Under the pieces are notes generated by a model, which saw only the letters and a list, made by a program, of their open reading frames with translations, ran no database searches and had not been told where the DNA came from. DNA of 64,000 nucleotides from Nocardioides sp. Kera G14. GTDB lineage: Bacteria; Actinomycetota; Actinomycetes; Propionibacteriales; Nocardioidaceae. Position 1 is the stretch's first letter, and every line of letters starts with the position of its first letter. This document shows, one piece after another, positions 62,368-64,000 of the stretch. A program made the translations under genes and the position numbers. The stretch covers positions 620,001-684,000 of the forward strand of contig NZ_CP085839.1 in assembly GCF_020715565.1 (NCBI RefSeq), read 5' to 3'.

Positions 62368-63534
62368 GTGGATCTGATGGAGTACCAGGCGAAGGAGCTC
62401 TTCGCCAAGCATGGTGTGGCTACCACCCTCGGGACCGTCGTCGAGACGGCTGAGGATGCGAAGGCCGCGGCTGAGGCAATCGGCGGCGTGACCGTCATCA
62501 AGGCCCAGGTCAAGGCAGGCGGCCGCGGCAAGGCCGGCGGCGTCAAGCTGGCCAAGACCCCGGACGAGGCGTTCGAGTACGCGTCCAACATCCTCGGGAT
62601 GGAGATCAAGGGGCTCACGGTCAACCGTGTCCTCGTGACGCCGGCCACCCCGCCGGAGGAGGAGTACTACTTCTCCTTCCTGCTGGACCGCTCCAACCGC
62701 CAGTACCTCTGCATCGCGTCGGTCGAGGGTGGTGTCGAGATCGAGGAGGTCGCCGAGACCAACCCCGACGCCATCCAGAAGATCGGCATCGACCCCGGCA
62801 CGGGCGTCGACGAGGCCAAGGCCCGCGAGATCGCGACCGCGGCCGCCTTCCCCGAGCCCGTCTTCGAGCAGGCCGTGGAGATGATCCAGGCGCTCTACAG
62901 GACGTTCGTCGAGGAGGACGCCACCCTCGTCGAGGTCAACCCGCTGGCCCGTCTGGCCGGCGACAAGCTCGAGGCCCTCGACGGCAAGGTGTCGCTCGAC
63001 GACAATGCGTCGGAGGTGCGTCATCCCGAGCACGAGGAGTTCGAGATCCGCGAGGAGGCCGACCCGCTCGAGGCGAAGGCCAAGGACCTCGGTCTCAACT
63101 ACGTGAAGCTCGACGGCCAGGTCGGCATCATCGGCAACGGCGCGGGCCTCGTCATGAGCACCCTCGACGTCGTCGCGTACGCCGGCGAGAAGCACGGCGG
63201 CGTCAAGCCGGCCAACTTCCTCGACATCGGTGGTGGCGCGAACGCGCAGGTCATGGCCAACGGCCTCGACGTCATCCTCAACGACGAGCAGGTCACGAGC
63301 GTCTTCGTCAACGTCTTCGGTGGCATCACCGCCTGTGACGAGGTCGCGAACGGCATCAAGGGTGCCCTCGAGATCCTCGGCGACAAGGCGACCAAGCCGC
63401 TGGTGGTCCGCCTCGACGGCAACAACGTCGAGCTCGGCCGCCAGATCCTCACCGACCTCAACCACCCCCTGGTCACCCAGGTCGACACCATGGACGGCGG
63501 CGCCGACAAGGCTGCCGAGCTGGCCAACGCCTGA
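62368..63534 (+). CDS. sucC: Succinyl-CoA ligase beta subunit
   Basis: A 388-residue subunit with an ATP-grasp fold. It opens [20 protein letters not shown], contains [33 protein letters not shown] and GKVSLDDNA, and the CoA-ligase part [21 protein letters not shown] and [20 protein letters not shown]. It makes succinyl-CoA reversibly with sucD in the citric acid cycle. GTG 62368 follows AGAAGTGG. sucC and sucD are 18 bases apart. A TTACTT/TAGAGT promoter is seen about 62280-62305. Confidence 0.97.
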   Translation: MDLMEYQAKELFAKHGVATTLGTVVETAEDAKAAAEAIGGVTVIKAQVKAGGRGKAGGVKLAKTPDEAFEYASNILGMEIKGLTVNRVLVTPATPPEEEYYFSFLLDRSNRQYLCIASVEGGVEIEEVAETNPDAIQKIGIDPGTGVDEAKAREIATAAAFPEPVFEQAVEMIQALYRTFVEEDATLVEVNPLARLAGDKLEALDGKVSLDDNASEVRHPEHEEFEIREEADPLEAKAKDLGLNYVKLDGQVGIIGNGAGLVMSTLDVVAYAGEKHGGVKPANFLDIGGGANAQVMANGLDVILNDEQVTSVFVNVFGGITACDEVANGIKGALEILGDKATKPLVVRLDGNNVELGRQILTDLNHPLVTQVDTMDGGADKAAELANA

Positions 63535-63552
63535 CGAGGGAGAGAAAGAACA

Positions 63553-64000
63553 ATGAGCATCTACCTCAACAAGGACAGCAAGGTCATCGTCCAGGGCATC
63601 ACCGGCGGCATGGGTGCCAAGCACACCGCCCTGATGGTCGACTCCGGCGCGCAGATCGTCGGTGGCGTCAACGCCCGCAAGGCCGGCACGACCGTCACCC
63701 ACAAGGACCACGACGGCAACGACGTCGAGCTCCCCGTCTTCGGCTCAGTCGCCGAGGCGATCGAGAAGACGGGTGCCGACGTCTCCGTCGCGTTCGTCCC
63801 GCCGGCGTTCACGAAGGACGCGTGCATCGAGGCGATCGACGCCGAGATCCCGCTCCTCGTCGTGATCACCGAGGGCGTCCCGGTGCAGGACACCGCCGAG
63901 GTGTTCTCCTACCTGCAGGGCAAGAAGACCCGCATGATCGGCCCGAACTGCCCCGGCATCATCACGCCGGGCGAGTCGCTCGCCGGCATCACCCCGCACA
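63553..64000 (+). CDS. sucD: Succinyl-CoA ligase alpha subunit (partial)
   Basis: The first 149 codons of the alpha subunit; the gene runs off the end of the window. It starts [27 protein letters not shown], with the Rossmann CoA-binding loop, then [17 protein letters not shown] and [18 protein letters not shown], and ends [17 protein letters not shown]. The active-site histidine lies beyond the window. ATG 63553 follows GAGAAAGAA. It forms one operon with sucC. Confidence 0.97.
   Translation, partial: MSIYLNKDSKVIVQGITGGMGAKHTALMVDSGAQIVGGVNARKAGTTVTHKDHDGNDVELPVFGSVAEAIEKTGADVSVAFVPPAFTKDACIEAIDAEIPLLVVITEGVPVQDTAEVFSYLQGKKTRMIGPNCPGIITPGESLAGITPH

Overview
The window is high-GC, gene-dense DNA from an actinobacterium. 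Gene content and order fit a Nocardioides-like member of the Propionibacteriales: tsaB-rimI-tsaD followed by groES-groEL under CIRCE control, two IMP-dehydrogenase paralogues (guaB, guaB3), a ChoD-like GMC oxidoreductase and guaA, abundant F420/FMN luciferase-like oxidoreductases, a SigE-family sigma factor, UdgX and PspC-type regulators. The order tsaB-rimI-tsaD-groES-groEL-guaB-guaB3-choD-guaA resembles the ancestral actinobacterial layout seen in Mycobacterium tuberculosis, with extra blocks inserted into it. No tRNA, rRNA, CRISPR array, insertion sequence or prophage was recognised.

Layout. 1-1602: end of tsaB, rimI, tsaD (tRNA t6A synthesis). 1603-1967: gene-free, with inverted repeats. 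1968-7306 (minus): sigma factor and its membrane partner, an MMPL exporter, a THUMP-like methyltransferase. 7307-9487: CIRCE elements, groES, groEL, terminator. 9588-13462: polar amino-acid type ABC importer (permease frameshifted) with a luciferase-like monooxygenase. 13479-17492: ACT-GNAT protein behind a hairpin that covers its ribosome site and start codon, then guaB, an Hsp15-like gene and guaB3. 17560-24272: guanidine-I riboswitch and a translationally coupled operon of APC transporter, two carboxyguanidine-deiminase-type proteins, a carboxyltransferase-only urea/guanidine carboxylase and allophanate hydrolase. 24262-28104: phosphotransferase, unknown protein and aldehyde dehydrogenase behind a KstR-like operator. 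28145-35956: glpD, succinate-semialdehyde dehydrogenase, ChoD-like oxidoreductase, guaA, udgX. 35970-41205: small enzymes, an EAL-PAS-GGDEF protein, a DMT permease, a 47-residue GPGG protein and an HTH/S-component-like membrane fusion. 41212-44119: AurF-like diiron protein and acyl-CoA dehydrogenase divergent from a TetR regulator. 44116-50049: sugar ABC importer flanked by two ROK regulators with palindromic operators. 50092-58396: F420-type oxidoreductase, acetyltransferase, phosphodiesterase, a PspC/LiaF-like protein divergent from a PspC histidine kinase and its response regulator, and small genes. 58434-64000: pcrA, an M23 peptidase, sucC and the start of sucD.

Functional themes. Purine-nucleotide synthesis genes (guaB, guaB3, guaA) share leaderless-type promoters with a TAGAAT box 6-7 nt before the start codon, and the TANNNT-N6/7-start pattern recurs at eleven genes here. 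The guanidine operon is the clearest catabolic system: the riboswitch should switch on import and stepwise breakdown of guanidine to ammonia. Its carboxylase lacks the biotin-carboxylase and biotin-carrier parts, so these must come from elsewhere or the enzyme works differently. The permease of the first ABC importer carries a one-base frameshift. Most interesting candidates: the incomplete carboxylase, the membrane-bound HTH/S-component fusion, the start-codon hairpin at 13479-13517, and the symmetric divergent -10 element at 51132-51138.
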